The notes beneath the pieces are model-generated. The model was given only the letters and a program-made list of their open reading frames with translations, made no database searches and was not told the DNA's origin. From contig JAPFCT010000078.1 in the NCBI GenBank assembly GCA_026169575.1, positions 1 to 5,829 of the forward strand: a stretch of 5,829 nt of DNA, written 5' to 3'. This stretch comes from Faecalimonas sp. GTDB lineage: Bacteria; Bacillota_A; Clostridia; Lachnospirales; Lachnospiraceae. A program made the translations under genes and the position numbers. Positions 1-5,829 of this stretch are shown in pieces (within the stretch, counting starts at the first letter, position 1; every line of letters begins with the position of its first letter).

Positions 1-632
1 CCGTCAAACGGAAGCCTTCCCGTCACCATCTCATACATCGTGATCCCAAGAGAATAAATATCACTTCTCGCATCACTTGCAGCTCCTCTCGCCTGTTCCG
101 GCGATGTATAATGCACGGATCCCAGCACCGTAGAGCTCATCGTATTTGAGTTTGCCGCCTTTGCAATCCCAAAGTCAGTCACTTTTACCTTTCCTTCTTT
201 GGAAATGATCACATTCTGCGGTTTGATATCTCTGTGGATAATATTTTTATTGTGGGCTGCCTGGATTCCATTTGCCATCTGGATCGTGATGCTGATCGCT
301 TCTTTTGCGGAAAGTCTCCCCTTCTTCTGAATATACTGCTTCAGCGTGATCCCTTCCACAAGTTCCATGACCATATAATTTGCGCCCTGGTCTTCTCCCA
401 CATCATACACATTTACGACATTCGGATGCATAAGTCCTCCTGCCGCCTGTGCTTCACTTGTAAATTTCTGGATAAATGACTCATCCTCATGAAATTCTCT
501 CTTCAATACTTTTATCGCAATGAAGCGGTTCAGTTTATGGTCTTTCCCTTTATAAACATCCGCCATTCCTCCGGCGCCAATCTTGCCGAGGATCTCATAT
601 CTGCCACTTAACATGGTTCCTTCATTTAACAT
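1..632 (-). CDS. prkC: PrkC/Stk-type serine/threonine protein kinase, N-terminal kinase domain (partial, runs off the left edge)
   Basis: This is a Hanks-type Ser/Thr kinase, which transfers phosphate from ATP to protein Ser/Thr. I translated 210 codons by hand from the reverse strand. Visible kinase motifs, in order, are the glycine-rich loop GKIGAGGMADVY (residues 16-27), the ATP-anchoring lysine in AIKVLK (K41), a likely helix-C glutamate (E60), the catalytic loop HRDIKPQN (133-140, D135 catalytic), DFG (153-155), an activation segment rich in Ser/Thr (162-172, probable autophosphorylation sites) and SPE (177-179). All key catalytic residues are present. The gene is cut after about residue 210, so the rest of the kinase lobe is outside the window. 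Full-length relatives also carry a transmembrane helix and extracellular PASTA repeats that sense cell-wall muropeptides; these are expected but not seen. The start at 632 overlaps the phosphatase stop by 7 bases and has a GAGGTGA site 4 bases upstream. An in-frame ATG at 614 (codon 7) is an alternative. The neighbouring phosphatase is its expected antagonist. Confidence 0.95.
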   Translation of the reverse strand, partial: MLNEGTMLSGRYEILGKIGAGGMADVYKGKDHKLNRFIAIKVLKREFHEDESFIQKFTSEAQAAGGLMHPNVVNVYDVGEDQGANYMVMELVEGITLKQYIQKKGRLSAKEAISITIQMANGIQAAHNKNIIHRDIKPQNVIISKEGKVKVTDFGIAKAANSNTMSSTVLGSVHYTSPEQARGAASDARSDIYSLGITMYEMVTGRLPFD

Positions 633-1369
633 ATACTCACCTCATCTGCCAATGGCTCGATCACAACAACCCCTATATTGTCTTTTCCGCCATTTTCATT
701 TGCTGCTTCGATCAGATCTTCCGTGATCTCCACAACATCTCTTCCACTCTTTACGATCTGGAATATCTCTTCGTCCTCCACCATATTGCTGAGTCCGTCT
801 GAACACATCAGAATGATGTCCCCCTTTTTCAGACTATGCTCAAAGAAATCCGGCTCTACACCTTCTTTTGCACCGATCGCGCGCGTGATGATATTCTTAT
901 CCGGATGATTCCTTGCCTCCTCCGGCTTGATCCCTCCGAGACGCACCATCTCTTCCACAAGCGAATGGTCTTTGGTCAGCTGCGTGATCGTGTGATTGAT
1001 CAGATACAGACGGCTGTCTCCTACATTTGCAAAATAAATCATATTATGTACGATCGTTGCAGCAACAAGAGTGGTCCCCATACCTTCCAGCTTGCTGTCC
1101 CGCTCTGCCATCTCGATGATCTTCTCATTTGCTTTATATATTGCCTGCCGGATAATATCCCGGATGTTTGTCTCCGTACTCTCCTCGATCTCACGCTCCA
1201 GTATCTCGACCGTACACTTGGATGCAAGATCGCCTGCATTATGTCCCCCCATACCGTCTGCTACTGCAAATAAATTTGGAAGCTTTCCGACCGGTTTTGT
1301 TCTGGCATAGACATAATCCTGGTTCGTCTCCCTTTTTCTCCCCACGTCTGTCTTAGAAAATGTTTTCAT
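626..1369 (-). CDS. stp: PP2C-family (PPM) serine/threonine protein phosphatase, Stp/PrpC type
   Basis: This is a metal-dependent cytosolic phosphatase expected to remove phosphate from targets of the adjacent kinase, and from the kinase itself. From the start at 1369 it is 247 residues, the usual length for bacterial Stp/PrpC. PP2C motifs run in order: RxxNQD (residues 13-18), VADGMGGH (36-43, D38 metal ligand), MGTT (97-100), NVGDSR (115-120), LTKDHS (131-136), SDG (190-192, D191) and GGKDN (227-231, D230). No signal peptide or membrane segment is seen. In the first motif the common NED is NQD, replacing one acidic residue near the metal centre. I chose 1369 because an AGGAG lies 6 bases upstream and the product then begins right at the conserved N-terminal strand. 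An upstream in-frame ATG at 1402 would add 11 residues but has no clear ribosome binding site. The gene overlaps the rlmN end by 17 bases and the kinase start by 7, suggesting translational coupling. Confidence 0.95.
   Translation of the reverse strand: MKTFSKTDVGRKRETNQDYVYARTKPVGKLPNLFAVADGMGGHNAGDLASKCTVEILEREIEESTETNIRDIIRQAIYKANEKIIEMAERDSKLEGMGTTLVAATIVHNMIYFANVGDSRLYLINHTITQLTKDHSLVEEMVRLGGIKPEEARNHPDKNIITRAIGAKEGVEPDFFEHSLKKGDIILMCSDGLSNMVEDEEIFQIVKSGRDVVEITEDLIEAANENGGKDNIGVVVIEPLADEVSIC
637..643 (-). promoter_or_regulatory. Ribosome binding site for the kinase gene, inside the end of the phosphatase gene
   Basis: GAGGTGA lies 4 bases before the ATG at 632, within the last codons of the phosphatase gene. 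It supports the 632 start. A second site, GAAGGA at 618-623, lies only 3 bases before the in-frame ATG at 614, so initiation there is possible but less well spaced. Confidence 0.6.
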
Positions 1370-2429
1370 GATGTTCTCCTTTACTTCCATTTGTTTCAAC
1401 ATAACGCTTTCTTAGTTGTCCACAGGCTCCATCGATGTCAGAACCCATTTCTCTTCTTATAGTAACATTTATTCCGCTTTTTTCAAGTTTATTTTTAAAT
1501 TTCTCCGCTGCCTCCCGCGTTGGCCGTTCAAAATCCCGCTCCTTGATCGGGTTGACCGGGATCAGGTTGATATGGCAGTTTTTATGGGAAAGGAGTGTGA
1601 TCAGTTCTCTTGCATCTTCCTCTGTATCGTTGACTCCATGCACAAGGCTGTACTCAAAAGTCATCCGTCTTCCCGTCTTCTCAAAATAAATATCACATGC
1701 TTCCAGCACCTCGGAAAGCTCATATTTATTTGCCACCGGCATCAGTTTCTTTCTCTTTTCCTGCGTAGAACCGTGAAGAGACAGCGCCAGCGTGATCTGC
1801 AGGTGTTCCTCTGCCAGTTCCAGCATTTTCGGAACGATCCCGCATGTAGAAACCGTCAGGTTTCTCTGACTGATATGCAGTCCATGTTCGTCGGTAAGCA
1901 TCCGGATAAATTTCAGCAGATTGTCATAGTTATCTAACGGTTCTCCGGTTCCCATCACGACTACATTTGCCACGCGTTCTCCGGAAATCCTCTGAATCTG
2001 ATAAATCTGTCCAAGCATCTCCGATGGCGTCAGATTCCGCTCCAGCCCTCCGATCGTCGAAGCACAGAAACGGCACCCCATCCTGCATCCTACCTGGGAT
2101 GAAATGCAGACAGAGTTTCCATGTTTGTATCTCATCAATACACTTTCCACCACATGCCCGTCACTTAACCGGAACAAAAACTTATTCGTGCCATCGATCG
2201 CAGACACCTGACGATCTAACATCTCTACTTCCCGGATCTCATACGCCCGCGCAAGCTTTTCCCGAAGTGCTTTAGAAATATTTGTCATCTCATCGAAAGA
2301 ACGCACAAGTTTTACATGCAGCCACTCATAAATCTGTTTTGCACGAAATGCTTTCTCTCCGATCAATGTCATCTCTTCCTTTAATTCTTCAAACGGGAAA
2401 GACCCAATATCCTTTTTCTCCTGATTCAT
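1353..2429 (-). CDS. rlmN: Dual-specificity RNA methyltransferase RlmN (23S rRNA A2503 / tRNA A37 C2-methyltransferase)
   Basis: This radical-SAM enzyme makes 2-methyladenosine at A2503 of 23S rRNA, near the peptidyl transferase centre, and in the family also at A37 of some tRNAs. The 358-residue length is typical. The radical-SAM iron-sulfur motif CRMGCRFC has C115, C119 and C122, preceded by the conserved SSQVG. The SAM-binding stretch VVMGTGEPLDN is at 157-167, and QRNLTVSTCGIVP at 188-200 is typical of the family. The C-terminal cysteine that is transiently methylated in catalysis appears as C336 in GSDIDGACGQL. An N-terminal helical RNA-binding segment (about 1-95) includes KAFRAKQIYEWL. 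The DIDGACGQL tail and overall fit indicate RlmN; a Cfr-type resistance enzyme is the alternative, and I consider it unlikely given the housekeeping context. The ATG at 2429 follows the rsmB stop by 9 bases, with GAGG 5 bases upstream. The last codons overlap the phosphatase start. Confidence 0.97.
   Translation of the reverse strand: MNQEKKDIGSFPFEELKEEMTLIGEKAFRAKQIYEWLHVKLVRSFDEMTNISKALREKLARAYEIREVEMLDRQVSAIDGTNKFLFRLSDGHVVESVLMRYKHGNSVCISSQVGCRMGCRFCASTIGGLERNLTPSEMLGQIYQIQRISGERVANVVVMGTGEPLDNYDNLLKFIRMLTDEHGLHISQRNLTVSTCGIVPKMLELAEEHLQITLALSLHGSTQEKRKKLMPVANKYELSEVLEACDIYFEKTGRRMTFEYSLVHGVNDTEEDARELITLLSHKNCHINLIPVNPIKERDFERPTREAAEKFKNKLEKSGINVTIRREMGSDIDGACGQLRKRYVETNGSKGEHHENIF
1376..1380 (-). 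promoter_or_regulatory. Ribosome binding site that decides the phosphatase start
   Basis: AGGAG (within AAAGGAG) sits 6 bases before the ATG at 1369 and lies inside the 3' end of rlmN. The competing upstream ATG at 1402 has no comparable purine-rich site, so the shorter protein is preferred. Confidence 0.75.
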
Positions 2430-2438
2430 ACCTACCTC

Positions 2439-3797
2439 TTACTTTCTCTTCCTTCTGAACTTTGCAATAAAAAAGCCGTCACTGTCATGGATTCCCGGAA
2501 GAAGCTGAAGACATCCTTCTTTGACATCCTTCTGCAGTTCCCCGCATAGAAACGGTGTGACATCCTCCGGTTCAAATTCCGGACAAGTGTCAAGAAACCA
2601 TCTGACATTTTCCAGATTCTCCGCCGGATTGATCGTGCAGGTGCTGTACACAAGCGCCCCGCCGTCTTTGACATATTCTTTCACAATACCAAGTATTTGT
2701 CGTTGGAGTTTTGTAAGACTTTCCGTTCCTTCCTTTGTCATCTTATATTTCAGATCGGTCTTCTTCGCCAGCACTCCAAGCCCGGAGCACGGAAGATCTG
2801 CGATCACAATGTCTGCTGTCCGCTCTGAATCCGGATCAAAAACGGTGGCATCTTTCTGCTGTGCCCTGATATTTTTAAACCCGGTCCGGCTGATATTTTC
2901 CTCGATCAGTCCCACTTTATATTCGGTAAGATCTCTTGCTGTCACCATCCCGCTTCCATCAAGCAGATCCGCGATATGTAATGCTTTTCCGCCCGGCGCA
3001 GCACAGACATCGATCACCTGGTCACCTTCCTTTGGATCTGCGATCTCTGCAACAAGCATCGAACTGATATCCTGCACCTGGAAGGCACCATCCCGGAAGC
3101 TTTCCAGCCCTCCAAGATAATCATACCCGGAAATCTTCTTTGCATAGGAAAGATAAGGATGCTCTTCCACCTGCACGCCTTCTTCGCGAAGCCGCTCTGT
3201 CAGCGCCTGCCCGGACTGCTTATGCAGATTGCACCGGATCACAGTCGGATGTTCTTCCAGAAATCCCTGAAGCATCTGCTCTACCCGGTCCTCATCGTAT
3301 TCTGAAAGCCATAATGTTATCATCCACTCAGGCACTGAATACCGGATGGAAAGCCACTTTACCGGATTTTTCCCTCTGTCCGGATATGGAATCTGGTCAA
3401 GATTTCTTCCGATCGTCCGCAGCACTCCGTTTACGAATCCTTTCAGATTCCGAAATCCCTTTTTCTCTGCAAGCTTGACTGCCTCATTGCAGACAGCAGA
3501 ATCAGGAACGCCGTCCATATATTTCATCTGATAGACTGCGCTCCTAAGGTTCGTCCGGATCACCGGCTTCATTTTATTTACTTTTACTTTGGAAAACTGA
3601 TTGATGATATAGTCGATCTCAATCATACGTTCCAGCGTTCCTTCCACAACTCTTGTGATAAAGGCGCGCTCTTTTTTATCCAGATACTGGTACTTTTCCA
3701 GTACATTCCGAATGGCGATATGGCTGTACACCCCGTCCCTTGTAATCTCAAGGAGAACGCCGAGTATCAGTTCCCTATCATCTGTCATCTTCGCCAT
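2439..3797 (-). CDS. rsmB: 16S rRNA (cytosine-967-C5)-methyltransferase RsmB (Sun/Fmu)
   Basis: This SAM-dependent enzyme methylates C967 of 16S rRNA (E. coli numbering). At 452 residues it has the normal length and layout: an N-terminal NusB-like RNA-binding domain (about 5-135), a linker (about 140-240) and a C-terminal Rossmann-fold methyltransferase. Key elements are the FQVQDISSML stretch (239-248), the SAM-binding motif VCAAPGGK (264-271), DLPCSGLG (335-341 region) with the product-release cysteine C337, the STCTINPAEN motif with catalytic nucleophile C387, and a closing HDSDGFFIAKF strand (437-447). Both cysteines of the two-cysteine m5C mechanism are present. The NusB-like N-terminus separates it from RsmF and other NOL1/NOP2/Sun members. 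The ATG at 3797 is preferred because a purine-rich GGAGGAAGAGGAA run lies just upstream; an in-frame ATG at 3788 would lose only three residues. The start overlaps the end of the zinc peptidase gene by 20 bases, and rlmN follows 9 bases after the stop. Confidence 0.96.
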   Translation of the reverse strand: MAKMTDDRELILGVLLEITRDGVYSHIAIRNVLEKYQYLDKKERAFITRVVEGTLERMIEIDYIINQFSKVKVNKMKPVIRTNLRSAVYQMKYMDGVPDSAVCNEAVKLAEKKGFRNLKGFVNGVLRTIGRNLDQIPYPDRGKNPVKWLSIRYSVPEWMITLWLSEYDEDRVEQMLQGFLEEHPTVIRCNLHKQSGQALTERLREEGVQVEEHPYLSYAKKISGYDYLGGLESFRDGAFQVQDISSMLVAEIADPKEGDQVIDVCAAPGGKALHIADLLDGSGMVTARDLTEYKVGLIEENISRTGFKNIRAQQKDATVFDPDSERTADIVIADLPCSGLGVLAKKTDLKYKMTKEGTESLTKLQRQILGIVKEYVKDGGALVYSTCTINPAENLENVRWFLDTCPEFEPEDVTPFLCGELQKDVKEGCLQLLPGIHDSDGFFIAKFRRKRK

Positions 3798-4503
3798 TTC
3801 CTCTTCCTCCTGTGATCAATATGATACGCAGCAGCTGCAGGATTGCCGATGCTGCACTGGCAACGTAGGTCAGCGCTGCTGCCCCGAGCACTTTCTTCGT
3901 CCCGCTGATCTCATCCGGATAAAGCATTCCACTCTCCCCAAGAATCCGGATTGCTCTTCCTGATGCGTTAAATTCTACCGGCAATGTGACGATCTGAAAC
4001 AAAACCGACAATGAGAATGCCAGAATTCCGATCTGGATCAGAAGGCCTGACGAACTTCCGGAAATAAAAAGTCCCAGAACGATCAGCGGCCACGCGATCG
4101 CAGAACCAAAATTTGCCACCGGCACAAGTGCCCCCCTGATATTTAACGGCGCGTATCCGACCGCATGCTGGATCGCATGTCCGCACTCATGGGCTGCCAC
4201 ACCGACAGCCGCAACAGAGGCAGAACTATAGGTACTGTCCGACAGCCTCAGCACCTTATTCCTCGGATCATAGTGATCTGTCAGATGACCGCTCACGCGC
4301 TCAATCCGCACATCAAAGATCCCTGCGCCTCTCAAAATGCGCTCTGCAGCATCTCTCCCTGTCATCCCGGAATGATTTCTCACCCGCTCATATTTTGCGT
4401 AAGTTGTCCGCACTCTCGCAGATGCAAGCATGCAGAGCAGCACTCCCGCGATCACAAGCAGATAGGTCGGGTCAAAATACATTGGATAATATGTTCTATA
4501 CAT
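3778..4503 (-). CDS. Membrane-anchored neutral zinc metallopeptidase, YugP type (Zn_peptidase_2 family)
   Basis: This is a predicted integral-membrane zinc protease of 241 residues, close to the family norm. The HExxH-type zinc motif is AAHECGHAIQH (103-113), with ligands H105 and H109 and catalytic E106. E177 in LPVEFNASGRA is a plausible third ligand, as this stretch is conserved in the family. Hydrophobic segments suggest membrane helices at about 12-28, 131-148, 153-173 and 206-231, with no cleaved signal peptide evident. Family members in Bacillus are called YugP; I know of no established substrate, so its role here stays open. Membrane protein quality control is a guess. The start at 4503 has AGGAG 8 bases upstream and follows the largest intergenic gap in the window, which may carry its own promoter. 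Its 3' end overlaps rsmB by 20 bases, and the polar tail RGNGEDDR is encoded in the overlap. That ties its expression to rRNA modification genes, perhaps only for co-transcription. Confidence 0.9.
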   Translation of the reverse strand: MYRTYYPMYFDPTYLLVIAGVLLCMLASARVRTTYAKYERVRNHSGMTGRDAAERILRGAGIFDVRIERVSGHLTDHYDPRNKVLRLSDSTYSSASVAAVGVAAHECGHAIQHAVGYAPLNIRGALVPVANFGSAIAWPLIVLGLFISGSSSGLLIQIGILAFSLSVLFQIVTLPVEFNASGRAIRILGESGMLYPDEISGTKKVLGAAALTYVASAASAILQLLRIILITGGRGNGEDDR

Positions 4504-4511
4504 GTTTCTCT

Positions 4512-4516
4512 CTCCT
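4512..4516 (-). promoter_or_regulatory. Ribosome binding site of the zinc peptidase gene
   Basis: AGGAG, 8 bases before the ATG at 4503, supports this start over the internal Met at codon 8. Confidence 0.7.
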
Positions 4517-4537
4517 GTTTCATAAAGTTTTCTTCTG

Positions 4538-4561
4538 TAACCTGCCGTTTTTCGGCTGTTA
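4538..4561 (-). promoter_or_regulatory. Stem-loop in the 5' leader of the zinc peptidase gene
   Basis: On the minus strand TAAC-A-GCCG-AAAAA-CGGC-AG-GTTA folds as two 4-bp helices separated by a small internal loop and capped by five adenines. It starts about where transcription from the candidate -10 would begin, so it could sit at the extreme 5' end of an mRNA and protect it. It is not followed by a run of T, so it does not look like an intrinsic terminator. It is too short for a riboswitch or T-box. Confidence 0.4.
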
Positions 4562-4566
4562 ACATC

Positions 4567-4572
4567 ATTATA
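4567..4572 (-). promoter_or_regulatory. Candidate sigma-A -10 element of an internal operon promoter
   Basis: A perfect TATAAT occurs on the minus strand, 63 bases before the peptidase start. At 17 bases spacing the -35 position (4590-4595) reads AGTATT, a poor match to TTGACA, and there is no TG extension of the -10. The location in the sole gap of the gene string makes a promoter plausible, but AT-rich sequence can give such a hexamer by chance. If used, transcription would start near 4558-4560. Confidence 0.35.
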
Positions 4573-4577
4573 TACGA

Positions 4578-4592
4578 ATTTCTTTTAGAAAT
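4578..4592. repeat. Short perfect inverted repeat upstream of the candidate -10
   Basis: ATTTCT and AGAAAT form a perfect 6-bp dyad around a 3-base centre, lying in the -10/-35 spacer region of the candidate promoter. It could be a repressor operator or simply a chance palindrome in AT-rich DNA. I cannot match it to a known operator. Confidence 0.25.
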
Positions 4593-4622
4593 ACTCTATT
4601 TTATAGTTTTTTAAGAGAATCT

Positions 4623-5585
4623 TTATGCTCCCAACATTTCTCCTTCTTTTATCTGGCAGCCTCTTAAAAAGGCTCCTGCATCCATCCGCTTTTTGCCCGG
4701 GATCTGTAATTCCAGAACTGTCAGCACCCCTTGTCCGGTCTGTACCGAGAATCTGTCTTTTCCTACTTCTGTGATCATTCCAGGTTTTAGCACTTTTGCC
4801 ATATCTCCCTCATTTTGGATCTCTTCTCTGCACGGTTCTGCCTCTGCAAGCCAGATCTTCATCACTTTCTGATTCCAGTGTGTGTAGGCGCTTGGCCATG
4901 GACTTAACCCACGGATCAGCCGTTCGATATTTTCTGCCGGCTGGGTCCAGTCGATCTCTCCCATCTGCTTTGTCAGCATTTTGGCATACGCTGTCGGCGT
5001 CTCGCCCTGCTTCTCAAATGGAGCCGTTCCTTCCTCCAGCCTTTTCAACGTCTCCACGCAAAGTTCTGCCCCTGCCTCTGCCAGCTTGTCATGAAGACTT
5101 CCACCGGTCTCTTTTTCATCCAGAACGATTTCCTTTTTCAGAATCATATCTCCGGTATCCAGTCCTTCATCCATCTGCATTGTCGTTACTCCTGATACGT
5201 TCTCGCCATCGATGACCGCCCACTGGATCGGCGCCGCCCCACGGTATTTCGGAAGAAGTGATGCATGCACATTGATACAGCCGTACGGTGTCAGTTCCAG
5301 GATGCTCTTTGGAAGGATCTGTCCAAATGCGATGACAACGATCACATCCGCCTGATACGATCTTAACACCTCCACGCATTCCTCATTACGTACTTTTACC
5401 GGCTGATAAACCGGGATCCCAAGCCGGTTCGCTGCTTCCTTCACCGGTGTAAACTGCATCTCTTTTCCTCTTCCCTTCGGTTTGTCCGGCTGCGTGACTG
5501 CAAGTACGATCTCATGTCCTGCCTCCGCCAGCGCTTCCAGTGTCCCTACCGAGAATTCCGGTGTCCCCATAAAAATGATTCTCAT
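4623..5585 (-). CDS. fmt: Methionyl-tRNA formyltransferase
   Basis: Fmt transfers a formyl group from 10-formyltetrahydrofolate to Met on initiator tRNA, enabling bacterial translation initiation. At 320 residues it is full length. The N-terminal catalytic domain begins with MRIIFMGTPEF and contains the tRNA-contacting loop near TQPDKPKGRGK (31-41). It also has the active-site block INVHASLLPKYRGAAPIQ (104-121), with N105 and H107, and GLDTGDM (141-147), where D143 matches the third catalytic residue of the family by its spacing. A linker leads to the C-terminal OB-fold domain (about 205-315), which starts after KMLTKQMGEIDW and includes IRGLSPWPSAYT (224-235). The folate-enzyme signature SLLPKYRGAAPIQ separates Fmt from the GART-type PurN. 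The start at 5585 is supported by AGGAGG 7 bases upstream. It follows def by 11 bases, the classic pairing of the enzymes that add and remove the formyl group. A 119-base gap follows its stop. Confidence 0.97.
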   Translation of the reverse strand: MRIIFMGTPEFSVGTLEALAEAGHEIVLAVTQPDKPKGRGKEMQFTPVKEAANRLGIPVYQPVKVRNEECVEVLRSYQADVIVVIAFGQILPKSILELTPYGCINVHASLLPKYRGAAPIQWAVIDGENVSGVTTMQMDEGLDTGDMILKKEIVLDEKETGGSLHDKLAEAGAELCVETLKRLEEGTAPFEKQGETPTAYAKMLTKQMGEIDWTQPAENIERLIRGLSPWPSAYTHWNQKVMKIWLAEAEPCREEIQNEGDMAKVLKPGMITEVGKDRFSVQTGQGVLTVLELQIPGKKRMDAGAFLRGCQIKEGEMLGA

Positions 5586-5592
5586 CGTAATT

Positions 5593-5598
5593 CCTCCT
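5593..5598 (-). promoter_or_regulatory. Strong ribosome binding site of fmt overlapping the def stop codon
   Basis: A full AGGAGG lies 7 bases before the fmt ATG and shares its first two bases with the def TAG stop (5597-5599). This suggests that ribosomes terminating on def can reinitiate on fmt. Confidence 0.7.
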
Positions 5599-5829
5599 AG
5601 TCTTCTTCGTAATACATATCTTCCAGTTCGCCTTCAACCTTTTCTACATATAAATGTCCGTCCAGATGATCGATCTCATGGCAGAACGCACGCGCAAGAA
5701 GTCCTTCTCCCTCCAGCACGATTTCTTCCATCTCTTCATCCAAAGCACGCACTTTGACATAATTCGGACGTGTTACTACACCTGATTTTCCAGGCACACT
5801 TAAGCATCCCTCTTCCCCGGTCTGTTCTC
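5597..5829 (-). CDS. def: Peptide deformylase, C-terminal part (partial, runs off the right edge)
   Basis: Deformylase is a metalloenzyme that removes the formyl group from the N-terminal methionine of new proteins. Only the last 77 codons are in the window. They contain motif 2, EEGCLSVPG (the cysteine at codon 5804-5806 is a metal ligand), and motif 3, CHEIDHLDG, whose HExxH supplies two histidine ligands and the catalytic glutamate. Motif 1 (GxGLAAPQ) and the true start lie beyond the right edge. A GTG at 5797 is not the start: the reading frame stays open upstream and carries the essential EGCLS motif. The protein ends in an acidic tail (ELEDMYYEED). The gene sits 11 bases upstream of fmt, as in many bacteria. 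No truncation or frameshift is seen in the part present. Confidence 0.95.
   Translation of the reverse strand, partial: EQTGEEGCLSVPGKSGVVTRPNYVKVRALDEEMEEIVLEGEGLLARAFCHEIDHLDGHLYVEKVEGELEDMYYEED

Larger units (their letters stand above)
4504..4622 (-). other. Intergenic gap between fmt and the zinc peptidase gene
   Basis: This 119-base AT-rich stretch is the only sizeable non-coding space in the window. Reading in the direction of transcription it holds an A-rich segment after the fmt stop, a small perfect palindrome, a TATAAT hexamer, a stem-loop and the peptidase ribosome binding site. No T-tract follows the stem-loop on the minus strand, so I do not see an intrinsic terminator for fmt. 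Readthrough from fmt into the downstream genes looks possible. Confidence 0.6.

Noticed and set aside
234..479. Plus-strand open frame of 81 codons at the left end
   Set aside because: It is antisense to the kinase catalytic domain, which reads through without interruption on the minus strand.
1370..1402. Eleven-residue N-terminal extension of the phosphatase from an ATG at 1402
   Set aside because: There is no clear ribosome binding site before 1402, whereas AGGAG is well placed for 1369, where the conserved PP2C fold begins.
1416..1937. Plus-strand open frame of about 173 codons
   Set aside because: It lies opposite rlmN, with no recognisable domain and a low-complexity Phe/Cys-rich composition. 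It is a shadow frame.
1353..2429. Possibility that the radical-SAM gene is a Cfr-type antibiotic-resistance methyltransferase
   Set aside because: The residue pattern, full RlmN-like C-terminus and housekeeping operon between rsmB and the phosphatase fit native RlmN. No mobile-element sequence is nearby.
2521..3120. Long plus-strand open frame of about 199 codons
   Set aside because: It is entirely antisense to rsmB, whose motifs are complete. The product is Ser/Pro-rich, typical of a complementary-strand shadow, and no family features were seen.
4598..4612. Weak CTAT/ATAG hairpin followed by six T on the plus strand, considered as a terminator
   Set aside because: The stem is only 4 bp of mostly A-T pairs, and it faces the plus strand, where no gene needs termination. 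On the minus strand it has no T-tract.
4165..4614. Plus-strand open frame spanning the peptidase N-terminus and the intergenic gap
   Set aside because: Most of it is antisense to the metallopeptidase. The product is Cys/His/Ile-rich with no family match, and it has no supporting promoter context.
5597..5797. A 66-codon gene starting at GTG 5797
   Set aside because: The frame is open upstream to the window edge and encodes the deformylase EGCLS motif, so this is an internal valine codon of a partial def gene.

Overview
All recognisable genes in this window lie on the minus strand, so biological order runs from high to low coordinates. The protein families, their order and the moderate base composition fit a low-to-mid GC Firmicute. 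A clostridial gut-type bacterium of the Lachnospiraceae kind is my best guess. That is inference from gene order and protein style, not a database result. No RNA gene, insertion sequence, CRISPR array or phage gene is visible.

In transcription order: the C-terminal part of peptide deformylase (def, cut by the right edge at 5829); methionyl-tRNA formyltransferase (fmt, 5585-4623); a 119-base gap with a possible internal promoter and a 5' UTR hairpin; a membrane-anchored zinc metallopeptidase of the YugP type (4503-3778); the 16S rRNA m5C967 methyltransferase rsmB (3797-2439); the 23S rRNA/tRNA m2A methyltransferase rlmN (2429-1353); a PP2C-family Ser/Thr phosphatase (1369-626); and the N-terminal kinase domain of a PrkC/Stk-type Ser/Thr kinase (632-1, cut by the left edge).

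The genes are packed like one operon. def and fmt are 11 bases apart, and the fmt ribosome binding site overlaps the def stop. The peptidase and rsmB overlap by 20 bases, rsmB and rlmN are 9 bases apart, rlmN and the phosphatase overlap by 17, and the phosphatase and kinase overlap by 7. The only real gap is 4504-4622, the one place where a secondary promoter would fit.

Functionally, def and fmt handle the formyl group of initiator methionine (Fmt adds it to Met-tRNA, Def removes it from the nascent protein). RsmB and RlmN modify ribosomal RNA (RlmN probably also tRNA). The phosphatase and kinase form an antagonistic reversible phosphorylation pair. This is a widely conserved Firmicute arrangement, and the zinc peptidase is its least expected member. 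I found no evidence of an undescribed system. The observations worth checking are modest and concern the internal promoter region, gene overlaps, start choice and one variant metal-site residue in the phosphatase.
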